From assembly GCF_026898115.1 (NCBI RefSeq), contig NZ_CP114036.1, positions 3,900,001-3,964,000 of the forward strand: a stretch of 64,000 nucleotides of DNA, in the 5' to 3' direction. The notes beneath the pieces were generated by a model. It was not told the origin of the DNA and searched no databases. It worked only from the letters and a program-made list of their open reading frames with translations. Origin of the DNA: Streptomyces sp. S465. Its GTDB lineage: Bacteria; Actinomycetota; Actinomycetes; Streptomycetales; Streptomycetaceae. Position 1 is the stretch's first letter; each line of letters opens with the position of its first letter. The translations under genes and the position numbers were made by a program. This document shows, piece after piece, positions 18,801 to 26,311 of the stretch.

Positions 18801-19883
18801 GGCGACCTCGTCCAGCGCCTGCCCCGGCACCTTGCCCACCAGATACGCCAGGGTGCGCAGCAGCGTGCCGAACAGGAGCCGCAGCATCACATAGGGCAAC
18901 AGCGCGCCACGGGTGTTGACCAGCAGCGTGTAGACGGCGCCCGCCTTGTCCACGCGGTGCGGGTTCGCAACCGAGCGCCCCACGCAGTCGATGGGCCGCC
19001 GCTCGCGCGCCGACGCCTCCGCGTGCCGCAGTACGGCGTCCGGCGCGACCAGCACCTGGAGTCCGGCCGCCTGGGCGCGCCAGCACAGGTCGACGTCGTC
19101 GCGCATCAGGGGCAGCCGGGCGTCGAAACCGCCCAGCCGCTCCCACACGTCGCGGCGGACCAGCATGCCGGCGCTGGACACGGACAGTACGGGGCGCACC
19201 TGGTCGTGCTGGCCCTGGTCCTGTTCGCGCCGTTCGAGGCCGGTCCAACGGCGGCCGCTGCGGGCGATGCTGACGCCGACTTCGAGCAGCTGCCGGCGGT
19301 CGTACCAGCCGCGCAGCTTGGGGCCGATGATCGCGGGCTCGCGGTTCGCGGTGAGCTCGGCGTCGGCGACCCGCAGCAGCTCGGCCAGGGCGTCGGGCTC
19401 GGGCGCGCAGTCGTCGTGCAGCAGCCACAGCCACTGGACGGGCTCGCCGTGCGGCAGCTCCGGCATGTCGTACGCGTCGTCGCGCCAGGTGCGGTTGACG
19501 GGGTCCCAGCCGCTGGGGCGCTTGAGGTACGTCAGCTCCTCGGGGCCGAGCACCGGGGCCGTACGGACCGCTTCGGCGACGGCCGTGCCGAAACCGCTGC
19601 GGCGCGCCATGTGCAGCACCCGGTCCTCGCCGAGGGCCTCGGTGAGCAGCCGGGCGGAGTCGTCGGCGCTGCCGGTGTCGGCGGCGACGACGCTCTGGAC
19701 GGGGCGCTCCTGGCCGAGCAGGCCGGACAGCGCGTCGGGCAGCCAGCGGGCGCCGTCGTGGGCGACCAGCACGGCGGTGACGACATGGCGCGGGTAGGCC
19801 GGTGCGGGGACCGGTTCTTGAGCGGGCGCAAACGCGGCGGTGGCGGCCGGGTATTGGGCCGCCGAGTGGCTGTGCACGGACAT
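15843..19883 (-). CDS. Large membrane glycosyltransferase (GT2) with repetitive tail
   Basis: 1,346 residues. Residues 35-330 are a family 2 glycosyltransferase domain (VTAVLVAHDGARWLPDALSG, then DTGSADDSARLL and the DDVDLCWRAQ motif). About 450-1,080 holds many hydrophobic segments and an extracellular loop, as in actinobacterial mycofactocin-type or arabinogalactan-type membrane transferases. The last 200 residues are low complexity: PYGDQVAAN-type units (DNA 16,275-16,435) followed by QYQGEQYQGE and related Tyr/Gln/Gly units. The product is unknown; a cell-surface glycan or glycoprotein is likely. whiB lies upstream on the same strand. Confidence 0.88.
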   Translation of the reverse strand: MSVHSHSAAQYPAATAAFAPAQEPVPAPAYPRHVVTAVLVAHDGARWLPDALSGLLGQERPVQSVVAADTGSADDSARLLTEALGEDRVLHMARRSGFGTAVAEAVRTAPVLGPEELTYLKRPSGWDPVNRTWRDDAYDMPELPHGEPVQWLWLLHDDCAPEPDALAELLRVADAELTANREPAIIGPKLRGWYDRRQLLEVGVSIARSGRRWTGLERREQDQGQHDQVRPVLSVSSAGMLVRRDVWERLGGFDARLPLMRDDVDLCWRAQAAGLQVLVAPDAVLRHAEASARERRPIDCVGRSVANPHRVDKAGAVYTLLVNTRGALLPYVMLRLLFGTLLRTLAYLVGKVPGQALDEVAGLFGTLLRPERILAARKRRGRPAVEPSELRPLFPPPGATVRATVEQVASNIGGRSEPELSSGGRHGAVESGPGDEDADFLEIEQFARLKRIARKPGPMLFLVLLVVSLVACRNLLGAGALAGGALLPAPAHVSALWSSYVDGWHPVGTGGTQSAPPYLAALAALATVFLGSTGFTLTLLLVCSVPLAGFIAYFASRPLVESRLLRAWGSVAYAFLPAATGALAGGRLGTAVLAILLPLMARAAAAAGGFTSNGARLPSWRAAWAYALLLTFTMAFTPVVWPMALVLGLGVLALRYRQSGTEQLMGHGLRFLIVVVTPLVVLAPWSLDLLTDPARFLQEAGLDRGTGSASALDLLALSPGGPKGGGTLLLIGFVLAALAALMRRERQMVVRTAWVVALIGFLFAALANGSGWAGPATLVYGLALLTAGVVGAEGARERVAAQSFGWRQPVALLIAVATVAAPLYAAVSWMVSGADGPVERRDPSQVPAFVAAESATEDQARTLVLGGGSSGAHADYALVHGSGARLGDGELAAAGGSDTRLDGVVANLIAGSGADQTRQLGGYAVRYVYVQNGAPREMERVLNATPGLTQLSREDGGVLWRVDERVSRVSIVPAESSARSADGAAVKPVHVASGPVEAHTTVPDGAAGRVLRIADRAVPDWQATLDGKPLKPTTVDGWAQGFELPASGGRLDLTYDTPIAHTAWMWAQGLLAVVLLVLALPGRRRDVDDDLPDAEGAAAAVTAEDLAGDGRRARRLRAAAEAQTAQAAGAEAAMGRPEAADPPAEPAAMADPYGDQVPANAPYGDQVAANASYGDQAAANDPYGDQTAAAAGDPYGEAAAGDPYAAVPHQQAAAVPHQQQYGQQWDAQTYADAGYGQYPAGQYQGEQYQGEQYQGEDYGGHYPGGQYPAGDYQGGYQDTGYQDTGYAAGYQEGQYPADPYAGGQYADPYGYDQQQPYADGGHPPQGDTTYGDAGPEDSRDGSEQQR

Positions 19884-20039
19884 CGAGGTACGGGCCCCGG
19901 TTCGCTGGACTGCGGTGGACGCGCGTGCCCCATGGGGGCGTTGGAGCGTCTCGGACGGGGCCCCACACTAACGGCTGTGTACGCGACCGGTCCGCCTCCC
20001 GTCGCCACGGGCGCGGCGGGCGGACCGTTCACGCTGACC

Positions 20040-20067
20040 GGTCACGGCGACTCACTCGGCCGTGACC
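20040..20067 (-). terminator. Hairpin downstream of whiB
   Basis: Perfect 9-bp arms GGTCACGGC / GCCGTGACC with a 10-base loop, 44 bases past the whiB stop. A second, weaker hairpin (GGGTCTG / CAGACCC, 20,079-20,102) precedes it. Confidence 0.6.
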
Positions 20068-20110
20068 ATGGGCTTGGCGGGTCTGGCGCGGAGGGCAGAC
20101 CCGGCGGGCG

Positions 20111-20374
20111 TCAGACGGCGGCCTTCTTCAGCCGGCGGCGCTCACGCTCGGACAGACCGCCCCAGATGCCGAAGCGCTCATCGTTGGCGAGGGCGTACTC
20201 GAGGCACTCGGAACGGACCTCACAGGCAAGGCAGACCTTCTTCGCCTCACGGGTGGATCCGCCCTTTTCCGGGAAGAACGATTCGGGATCGGTCTGGGCG
20301 CACAGCGCGCGCTCCTGCCAACCGAGCTCCTCGTCCGCCTCTTCGACCAGCAGTTGCTGGAACAACTCGGTCAT
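20111..20374 (-). CDS. whiB: WhiB iron-sulfur transcription factor
   Basis: 87 residues, essentially the classic Streptomyces WhiB needed for septation of aerial hyphae. It has the four cluster-ligating cysteines (Cys25, Cys48, Cys51, Cys57 in a C-x22-C-x2-C-x5-C spacing), the turn GIWGG (69-73) and the basic tail ERERRRLKKAA that contacts DNA. WhiB acts with WhiA and with the main sigma factor. The ATG at 20,372-20,374 gives MTELFQQLLVEEADEELGW; the open frame upstream is untranslated leader. A promoter-like pair lies about 75-100 bases upstream. Confidence 0.97.
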   Translation of the reverse strand: MTELFQQLLVEEADEELGWQERALCAQTDPESFFPEKGGSTREAKKVCLACEVRSECLEYALANDERFGIWGGLSERERRRLKKAAV

Positions 20375-20446
20375 GTGCGCCCCTCGTCTGTCTACACGTC
20401 CCCGCGCCCGCTGCCGTCGGTGAATCGGCAGAACGACACGAGTGAA

Positions 20447-20476
20447 ATTACAAGTGTGCCGATCCGGGCCAGTCAA
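20447..20476 (-). promoter_or_regulatory. Candidate whiB promoter (TTGACT-18-TGTAAT)
   Basis: On the minus strand, TTGACT (plus 20,471-20,476) is followed after 18 bases by TGTAAT (plus 20,447-20,452), a good match to a vegetative-type promoter. S. coelicolor whiB is known to have a constitutive and a sporulation-linked promoter; which one this matches is inference. Confidence 0.5.
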
Positions 20477-20798
20477 GCCGAGATCTGCTATTGGGCCTCT
20501 TATTCACTCTGCGGAACCAAGGTTGCGCGGAAAGTGTTCAAATCGTCCTAAACTCGACACCTTCCCCGTCCGTGCCTCAGGTCCCTCCTCTCACCTCACT
20601 GAGGAGGACGTCATCGGCGCGGGTCGCGTTGCGTGGCACGCGCGGTGTCACGGGGGCGACACGCGTTGATGCGCCGTGTCACCCGTACAACGCCCGCACA
20701 AACCTTTCTCCCTCCACAGAGACCGGATGAGGTGAACCTTGACCCGAAATGTGAGACCAAGTTGACAGCGGCGCGACGATCCGGGTCTCCTTGGTCGC
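20477..20798. other. Intergenic region upstream of the cysteine-dioxygenase leader
   Basis: No gene. It contains several GTGTCAC/GTGTCGC words in both orientations (for example around 20,641-20,690), which could be protein-binding half-sites, and a TTGACA at 20,762-20,767 without a convincing -10 partner. Transcription toward cysteine dioxygenase must start in this region. Confidence 0.4.
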
Positions 20799-20885
20799 AT
20801 GTCAGTGACCCACGCGCCTTCGCCGACCCGTGACCACGGGTTCAGCTGCGCTGTGCGGGCTCGCTGTCGCTGTTCGAGCTGTTGA
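20799..20885 (+). CDS. Cys-rich leader peptide (28 codons), putative attenuator
   Basis: ATG at 20,799 opens a 28-codon frame that ends CAVRARCRCSSC-stop: four of the last twelve codons are Cys. There is no ribosome site in front of the ATG, so it may be translated from a leaderless mRNA. It lies 156 bases upstream of cysteine dioxygenase on the same strand. Mycobacteria use leaderless short ORFs with terminal Cys codons as cysteine-responsive attenuators. The same arrangement in front of a cysteine-degrading enzyme suggests that ribosome stalling senses Cys-tRNA here. This is inference from sequence and position. Confidence 0.6.
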   Translation: MSVTHAPSPTRDHGFSCAVRARCRCSSC

Positions 20886-21041
20886 TGCCTGCTGAGCTCC
20901 AGCTTTCTCCGCGTTTCTCTCGCGACGTCTCGTGCTGACAACCGTCGGACACCACCAGGTACCGCCTGATAGCGCCTGACGCCGCACCCCCCACCGCACT
21001 CCGCGTGCCTACCGCGCGCTTCCCGCCGAGGAACCCCCGTC

Positions 21042-21575
21042 ATGAACAGCGACGTTCAGATCGCCGGTGACCCGCTCGCCATCCAGCATCTGCTGCCGCC
21101 CGTACCCGCGCACCCCTCCACCGTCTCCGGCTTCGCCGGTCTGGCCCGCACCATCGCGGCCGACCGCGACCGCTGGGCGCCCCTCGTCCAGTACGACGCC
21201 ACCAGCCGCTGGTACCACCGGCTGCGCACCGGCCCCGGTTATGAGGTGTGGCTGCTCAGCTGGGTGCCCGGACAGGGCAGCGGCGCCCATGACCACGGCC
21301 GCTCCTCCGGGGTGCTGACCGTGCTCCAGGGCGAGCTCACCGAACGGGTGGGAGCGCGCGGCGCGCGGCATACGTTGCGCGCCGGCGCACAGCGCGTCTT
21401 CGCGCCCGGCTATGTGCACGACGTCGTCAACGACTCCCTCGAACCGGCCGTCAGTCTGCACATCTACTTCCCCGGGCTGACCGAGATGCCGCTCCACCCC
21501 ACCCAGAGCGCCGAGTTGTCCAGCGTCCCGGGGGCCGGGGCGGGGGCCGAGACGCTGGACGTCCTGGGCGGCTGA
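21042..21575 (+). CDS. Cysteine dioxygenase family protein
   Basis: A 177-residue single-domain cupin. It carries the iron-binding motif GAHDHGRSSG (two His, near residues 83-85), a Glu-free first motif typical of cysteine dioxygenases, and the second motif FAPGYVHDVVND with the third His. The enzyme oxidises cysteine to cysteine sulfinate in the cytosol and is a main outlet for excess cysteine. ATG at 21,042 is preceded by GAGGAA at eight bases. The Cys-rich leader upstream suggests control by cysteine supply. fbiA follows after 57 bases. Confidence 0.88.
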   Translation: MNSDVQIAGDPLAIQHLLPPVPAHPSTVSGFAGLARTIAADRDRWAPLVQYDATSRWYHRLRTGPGYEVWLLSWVPGQGSGAHDHGRSSGVLTVLQGELTERVGARGARHTLRAGAQRVFAPGYVHDVVNDSLEPAVSLHIYFPGLTEMPLHPTQSAELSSVPGAGAGAETLDVLGG

Positions 21576-21632
21576 CTGGGCGGCTGAGCGGCCGCCCTCA
21601 CCGGGACCGGCTCCGGCTGACAGACTGTCTTC

Positions 21633-22595
21633 ATGCGCATTGTGGTTCTGGCAGGCGGTATCGGCGGCGCCCGTTTCCTCCGCGGTCTGATGTCGGCGGC
21701 TCCGGACGCCGACATCACCGTCATCGGGAACACCGGCGACGACATCCACCTCTTCGGCCTCAAGGTCTGCCCCGACCTCGACACCGTGATGTACACCCTC
21801 GGCGGTGGCATCCACGAGGAGCAGGGCTGGGGCCGGGCCGACGAGACCTTCGCCGTCAAGGAGGAGCTGGCGGCGTACGGAGTGGGGCCCGAGTGGTTCG
21901 GTCTCGGCGACCGCGACTTCGCCACGCACATAGTCCGTACGCAGATGATCGGCGCGGGCTATCCGCTGAGCGCCGTCACCGAGGCGCTGTGCGCGCGGTG
22001 GCAGCCGGGGGTGCGGCTGCTGCCCATGACGGACGACCGTGTCGAGACCCACGTCCTGATCGACGACCCGGAAGGCGAAGGCCGTAAGGCCATCCACTTC
22101 CAGGAGTACTGGGTGCGCCTGCGCGCATCCGTACCCGCCCACGCCGTCGTGCCCGTCGGCGCCGACCAGGCCAAACCGGCGCCCGGCGTCCTTGAGGCCA
22201 TCGCCGACGCCGACGTCGTCCTCTTCCCGCCGTCCAACCCCGTCGTCAGCGTCGGCACGATCCTCGCCGTGCCCGGTGTGCGCGAGGCCATCGCCGACGC
22301 CGGCGTCCCGGTCGTGGGCCTGTCCCCCATCGTGGGCGACGCGCCGGTGCGCGGCATGGCCGACAAGGTGCTCGCCGCCGTCGGCGTCGAGTCCACCGCC
22401 GCCGCCGTCGCCAAGCACTACGGCTCCGGGCTGCTCGACGGATGGCTCGTCGACACCGTGGACGCGGGCGCGGTGGAGGAGGTCGAGGCCGCCGGGATCC
22501 GCTGCCGGGCGATCCCGCTGATGATGACGGACCTCGAGGCCACGGCGGCGATGGCGGCCGAGGCGCTGGCGCTGGCGGAAGAGGTGCGGGGATGA
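21633..22595 (+). CDS. fbiA: FbiA, phosphoenolpyruvate-linked transferase of F420 synthesis
   Basis: 320 residues, the CofD/FbiA family. It joins the lactyl- or enolpyruvyl-phosphate group of a GTP-derived donor to the deazaflavin Fo to give (dehydro)F420-0. Signatures: VVLAGGIGGARFLRGL at the N-terminus, VIGNTGDDIHLFGL near 35 and CPDLDTVMYTLGG near 52, plus FPPSNPVVSVGTIL near 195. ATG at 21,633. Its stop overlaps the start of fbiB (ATGA), so the two are translationally coupled. Confidence 0.96.
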   Translation: MRIVVLAGGIGGARFLRGLMSAAPDADITVIGNTGDDIHLFGLKVCPDLDTVMYTLGGGIHEEQGWGRADETFAVKEELAAYGVGPEWFGLGDRDFATHIVRTQMIGAGYPLSAVTEALCARWQPGVRLLPMTDDRVETHVLIDDPEGEGRKAIHFQEYWVRLRASVPAHAVVPVGADQAKPAPGVLEAIADADVVLFPPSNPVVSVGTILAVPGVREAIADAGVPVVGLSPIVGDAPVRGMADKVLAAVGVESTAAAVAKHYGSGLLDGWLVDTVDAGAVEEVEAAGIRCRAIPLMMTDLEATAAMAAEALALAEEVRG

Positions 22596-24037
22596 GCGGC
22601 CGGCCCTTGCGGGGCACGGGAGAACTGCCGTCGTATCAGGTGTGGGCCCTGCCCGGCATGCCCGAGGTGCGGCCCGGTGACGACCTCGCCAAGCTCATCG
22701 CCGACGCGGCGACCTCCGGCGGTCTGCCGGGGCTCGCGCACGGCGATGTGCTGCTGGTCACCTCCAAGATCGTCAGCAAGGCGGAGGGGCGGATCGTCGA
22801 GGCCACCGACCGGGAGGCGGCCATAGACGCCGAAACGGTGCGGGTCGTGGCGCGGCGCGGCCGCACCCGGATCGTCGAGACCCGCCACGGCCTGGTCATG
22901 GCCGCCGCCGGGGTCGACGCCTCCAACACCCCGTCCGGGACGGTCCTGTTGCTTCCCGAAGACCCCGACGCCTCGGCGCGGGCGATCCGGGCCGGGCTGC
23001 GGGACGTGCTCGGCGTGGAGGTCGGCGTCGTCGTCACCGACACCTTCGGGCGGCCGTGGCGGACCGGGGTCACCGATGTCGCCATCGGGGCCGCCGGGGT
23101 GCGGGTCCTGGACGACCTGCGGGGCGGAGTCGACGCGTACGGGAACCCGCTGAGCGCGACCATCGTCGCCACCGCCGATGAGCTGGCCGCCGCGGGTGAC
23201 CTGGTCAAGGGCAAGGCCGCGGGGCTGCCGGTGGCTGTGGTGCGGGGGCTTCCGCAGGTGGTGAGGTTCGAGGGGCTGGACGAATCGGACGGGGCTGGTG
23301 GGACTGGTTGGGTTGGCGGGGCTGGCGAGGCTGGCGAGGACGGCGGGGCTGGCGAGGCCGGCGGGGCTGAAGGAGCTGATGAAGGTGCGCGGGCCCTGGT
23401 GCGTGGTGCCGCGGACGACATGTTCCGGCTGGGCACCTCCGAGGCCGTGCGGGAGGCCGTGACGCTGCGCCGTACGGTCCGGGAGTTCACCGACGAGCCG
23501 GTGGACGGTGCGGCGGTGCGCCGCGCGGTCGCCGCCGCCGTCACCGCGCCGGCGCCGCACCACACGACGCCGTGGCGCTTCGTCCTGCTGGAGTCGGAGG
23601 AGTCGCGGACGCGGCTGCTGGACGCGATGCGGGATGCCTGGATCGCCGATCTGCGGGGGGACGGCTTCTCCGAGGAGAGCATCGCCAAGCGGGTGCGGCG
23701 CGGGGATGTGCTGCGCAAGGCGCCGTATCTGGTGGTCCCGTGCCTGGTCGCCGACGGCGCCCACACCTACCCCGACCCGCGGCGGAACGCGGCGGAGCGA
23801 GAGATGTTCGTGGTCGCGGCGGGGGCCGGGGTGCAGAACCTGCTGGTCGCGCTGGCGGGTGAGGGGCTGGGGTCGGCGTGGGTGTCTTCCACGATGTTCT
23901 GCCGCCCGGTGGTGCGTGAGGTCCTGGGCCTGGCGGACGACTGGGACCCGATGGGAGCGGTCGCGGTGGGCCGCGCGGCAACCGCCCCGCCGGCCCGGCC
24001 GGAACGCGGGGCCGAGGGGTTCGTGGTGGTGCGGTAG
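22592..24037 (+). CDS. fbiB: FbiB, F420-0 glutamate ligase / FMN-dependent dehydro-F420 reductase
   Basis: About 481 residues. The N-terminal domain (about 20-230) is the CofE-like ligase adding gamma-glutamates to F420-0 (DVLLVTSKIVSKAEGR, VVVTDTFGRPWRTG). The C-terminal domain (about 275-475) is a nitroreductase fold that binds FMN and reduces dehydro-F420 (RRTVREFTDEPVDG, then PHHTTPWRFVLLE). Between them, residues 230-268 are a Gly/Ala/Glu linker encoded by a GGGGCTGGCGAGG-type DNA repeat. The ATG overlaps the fbiA stop. Full-length and complete compared with mycobacterial FbiB. Confidence 0.95.
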   Translation: MSGRPLRGTGELPSYQVWALPGMPEVRPGDDLAKLIADAATSGGLPGLAHGDVLLVTSKIVSKAEGRIVEATDREAAIDAETVRVVARRGRTRIVETRHGLVMAAAGVDASNTPSGTVLLLPEDPDASARAIRAGLRDVLGVEVGVVVTDTFGRPWRTGVTDVAIGAAGVRVLDDLRGGVDAYGNPLSATIVATADELAAAGDLVKGKAAGLPVAVVRGLPQVVRFEGLDESDGAGGTGWVGGAGEAGEDGGAGEAGGAEGADEGARALVRGAADDMFRLGTSEAVREAVTLRRTVREFTDEPVDGAAVRRAVAAAVTAPAPHHTTPWRFVLLESEESRTRLLDAMRDAWIADLRGDGFSEESIAKRVRRGDVLRKAPYLVVPCLVADGAHTYPDPRRNAAEREMFVVAAGAGVQNLLVALAGEGLGSAWVSSTMFCRPVVREVLGLADDWDPMGAVAVGRAATAPPARPERGAEGFVVVR

Positions 24038-24310
24038 GGGGACGGGGGCCGGCGTTGGGTGACCGGGGCCGTGGGTTGCGCGGCGGGTTGCGCGGCGAGG
24101 TCGTGTGCGCCGGGACCGGGGGCGCGCGTTGCGCGAGGTGGGGGCGCGGGTGTGGTGGTGGTTGCTGGGGCGCGTGGTCGGTTGCGTGGGTGGTGCGGGG
24201 GGGCGGGGTTGCCCCGGGGTGCGCGGCCGGTTGTGTGGGTGGTCGGCCGGGGGCGGGGTTGCCCTGGGGGCGCGGTCGGTTGTGTGGGGGGTGCCGGGTG
24301 CGGGGCCTCC
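24038..24310. repeat. G-rich repeats of about 50 bp
   Basis: After fbiB the plus strand carries at least three imperfect copies of a unit like GGGGCGGGGTTGCCCTGGGG followed by GCGCGGTCGGTTGTGTGGGTGGT. Matching units, in reverse orientation, lie beyond the second 106-bp element at about 26,220-26,310. No plausible protein. Confidence 0.75.
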
Positions 24311-24416
24311 GGGGCGGGGTCCTGGACCGTATATTTACGGCGCCGACGACAGTTGAACGTGGGGTGGGCCGGAGATTGGCGCCACAAATACACGTAAGCG
24401 TCCAGGCCCCCGCCCC
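24311..24416 (+). repeat. 106-bp element with terminal inverted repeats, left copy
   Basis: Ends are GGGGCGGGGTCCTGGAC (24,311-24,327) and its complement with one mismatch (24,400-24,416). The interior is AT-richer than its surroundings and includes CCGTATATTTACGG, itself a small inverted repeat, and GGCGCC near each end. A copy in opposite orientation at 26,091-26,196 is identical at 104 of 106 positions by eye. Confidence 0.9.
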
Positions 24417-24432
24417 TCCGACCCCGCCCCCT

Positions 24433-25000
24433 CCCGTCTCGTCGGCGACCGCGCCCCGGCGGCCCCCGGCGCCGTCCGGTGCCGGGTCCGCCCGGTGGCG
24501 CGGGTGCCGGGGGTGGGTGCGACCCCGCCCCCTCCCGCCTCGTCGACAACCGCGCCCCGGCGGCCCCGGACACCTGCCCGGTGACGGGTACGCCCGGCGG
24601 CGCGGGCGCCGGGCGGGGGGTGGCGCACCCCCGCACCCACCCGTCTCGTCAGCGACTCCCCGCCGGTGACCCCGAGCGCCTGCGCGGCCCCGGGTACGCC
24701 CGGCGGCGCGGGCGCTGGGCGGGAGTGGGCGCACCCCCGCCCCCTCCCGCCTCGTCGACAACCGCGCCCCGGCGGCCCCGGACACCTGCCCGGCCCCGGG
24801 TACGCCCGGCGGCACGGGTGCTGGACGGGGGTGGGCACGCCCCCGCATCCATCCACCTCGTCGATGCCCCCCGGTGGCCCCGGACGCCTGCCCAGTGACG
24901 GGTACGCCCGGCGGCGCAGGTGCTGGGCCGAGAGTGGGTGCGACCCCGCGCCCTCCCGCCTCGTCGGCGACCGCACCCGTGGCGCCGGACGGGGGCGGAG
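24433..25000. repeat. Tandem array of about six 101-106 bp units
   Basis: The word CCCGYCTCGTCG (or close variants) recurs at 24,433, 24,534, 24,640, 24,746, 24,852 and 24,955, that is every 101-106 bases, each followed by CGCCCCGGCGGCCCCGGACA-like and GGGTACGCCCGGCGGCGCGG-like segments. The copies differ by scattered substitutions and small indels. One further copy, inverted, sits beside the second 106-bp element. The frames through it encode Pro/Gly/Arg-rich repeats and I consider it non-coding. Confidence 0.85.
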
Positions 25001-25031
25001 GGCGGCTTGGGTGGGGTCGTAGGGTGGCGGC

Positions 25032-25943
25032 GTGTGTGTGAGACGTACCTGGAGCCCCTCGGGGCCCTACGACCTCTCGCGTAGCCTCGGCGTGCTGCAG
25101 CGCGGGCCGGGGGATCCCGCGTTTCAGGTCGGCGCGGACGGCGCGTTCTGGCGGGCGAGCCGGACGCCGGCCGGGCCCGGGACCATACGGATCGCGCGCA
25201 AGGGTGCGGAGATCGAGGGCCGGGCCTGGGGGCCGGGCGCCGAGTGGCTGCTGGATGGTCTGCCCGCCCTCCTCGGGGCGGACGACGACCCGGCCGCGTT
25301 CGTACCGCGCCACCGGCTCGTCCACGAGGCGCACCGTCGCCACCCCGGCCTTCGGCTCATCCGCACCGGGCTGGTCCTCGAATCCCTGATCCCCTCGATC
25401 CTGGAGCAGAAGGTCACCAGCACCGAGGCGTACCGGGCCTGGCGGCTGCTGCTCCAGCGCCATGGCGAACCCGCGCCCGGTCCGGCCGAGCGGATGCGGA
25501 TGCGGGTCATGCCCGACCCACGGGCCTGGGCCCTGATCCCCTCGTGGGAGTGGCACCGCGCAGGCGTGGACAGCAAGCGTTCCGCGACGGTCCTACGGGC
25601 CGTCCGGGTCGCCCGGCGGCTGGAAGAGGCCGCGTCCATGGACCTCACCGCCGCCTCCGCCCGGTTGCAGCTGATCCCGGGCATCGGGCCCTGGACGGCG
25701 GCGGAGACCCTACAGCGCAGTAATGGCACCCCGGACGCGATCACGGTCGGCGATCTGCATCTGCCGCGCATCATCGGTTACGCGCTCACCGGAGAGCGGG
25801 GTACGGACGACGAGACGATGCTCGGGCTCCTGGCCCCCTACGCGGGACAGCGCCACCGCGCGGCCCGGCTGATCCTCCTGTCCGGCCGCACCCCACCCCG
25901 TCGCGCCCCTCGTTTCGCCGTCAGGGACTTCCGGGCTATGTAG
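25032..25943 (+). CDS. AlkA-type DNA-3-methyladenine glycosylase (HhH-GPD)
   Basis: 303 residues. Removes alkylated bases in base-excision repair. The C-terminal half shows the helix-hairpin-helix LIPGIGPWTAAETLQ, then the catalytic Asp in ITVGDLHLPRIIG (Asp241), typical of HhH-GPD glycosylases; the first 95 residues form a separate N-terminal domain. GTG at 25,032 gives MCVRRTW; a second GTG two codons on is equally possible and neither has a strong ribosome site. The gene is bracketed by inverted copies of a 106-bp element and by tandem repeats, so it may sit in an invertible or once-mobile segment. Confidence 0.88.
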   Translation: MCVRRTWSPSGPYDLSRSLGVLQRGPGDPAFQVGADGAFWRASRTPAGPGTIRIARKGAEIEGRAWGPGAEWLLDGLPALLGADDDPAAFVPRHRLVHEAHRRHPGLRLIRTGLVLESLIPSILEQKVTSTEAYRAWRLLLQRHGEPAPGPAERMRMRVMPDPRAWALIPSWEWHRAGVDSKRSATVLRAVRVARRLEEAASMDLTAASARLQLIPGIGPWTAAETLQRSNGTPDAITVGDLHLPRIIGYALTGERGTDDETMLGLLAPYAGQRHRAARLILLSGRTPPRRAPRFAVRDFRAM

Positions 25944-25947
25944 CCCC

Positions 25948-25975
25948 GGCGGCCCGCCACCCAGGTGGGGCCGCC
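25948..25975 (+). terminator. Terminator of the glycosylase gene
   Basis: Long hairpin directly after the stop codon: GGCGGCCC (25,948-25,955) pairs with GGGCCGCC (25,968-25,975), with an inner CCACC/GGTGG stem. Confidence 0.75.
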
Positions 25976-26090
25976 GACGAGGCGGGTGGGGGCGGGGTCA
26001 CACCCGCGCCACCGGGCGGACCCGGCACCGGACGGCGCCGGGGACCACCGGGGGGCGGTCGCCGGCGAGACGGGAGGGGGCGGGGTCGGA

Positions 26091-26196
26091 GGGGCGGGGT
26101 CCTGGACGCTTACGTGTATTTGTGGCGCCAATCTCCGGCCCACCCCACGCTCAACTGTCGTCGGCGCCGTAAATATACGGTCCAGGACCCCGCCCC
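26091..26196 (-). repeat. 106-bp element with terminal inverted repeats, right copy (inverted)
   Basis: Perfect 17-bp terminal inverted repeats: GGGGCGGGGTCCTGGAC at 26,091-26,107 and its exact complement at 26,180-26,196. Reverse complement of the left copy apart from two substitutions. Similarity continues on both sides (25,976-26,090 matches one 105-bp unit; 26,197-26,311 matches the 50-bp G-rich units), so the whole 368-base gap is repeat DNA. Confidence 0.9.
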
Positions 26197-26311
26197 GGAG
26201 GCCCCGCACCCGGCAGCACCACATAAGCGGCCGCGCGCCCCCGGGCAACCCCGCTCCCGGCCGACCACCCACGCAACCGCCCGCGCCCCCAGGGCAACCC
26301 CGCCCCCGCGT

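Noticed and set aside
15918..20423. A 1,501-codon open frame on the plus strand opposite the glycosyltransferase and whiB genes.
   Set aside because: It is antisense to two well-supported genes and its translation is Arg/Gly/Ala/Val-rich with no domain; long antisense frames are normal in DNA with GC-rich third positions.
24433..25000. CRISPR array or coding repeat protein.
   Set aside because: Units are 101-106 bp and directly adjacent, without short repeats separated by unique spacers, and no cas gene is present. The frames encode only Pro/Gly/Arg repeats.
24311..26196. A composite transposon.
   Set aside because: No transposase or recombinase is encoded between or beside the two copies, and I cannot identify target-site duplications because similarity continues past the inverted repeats.
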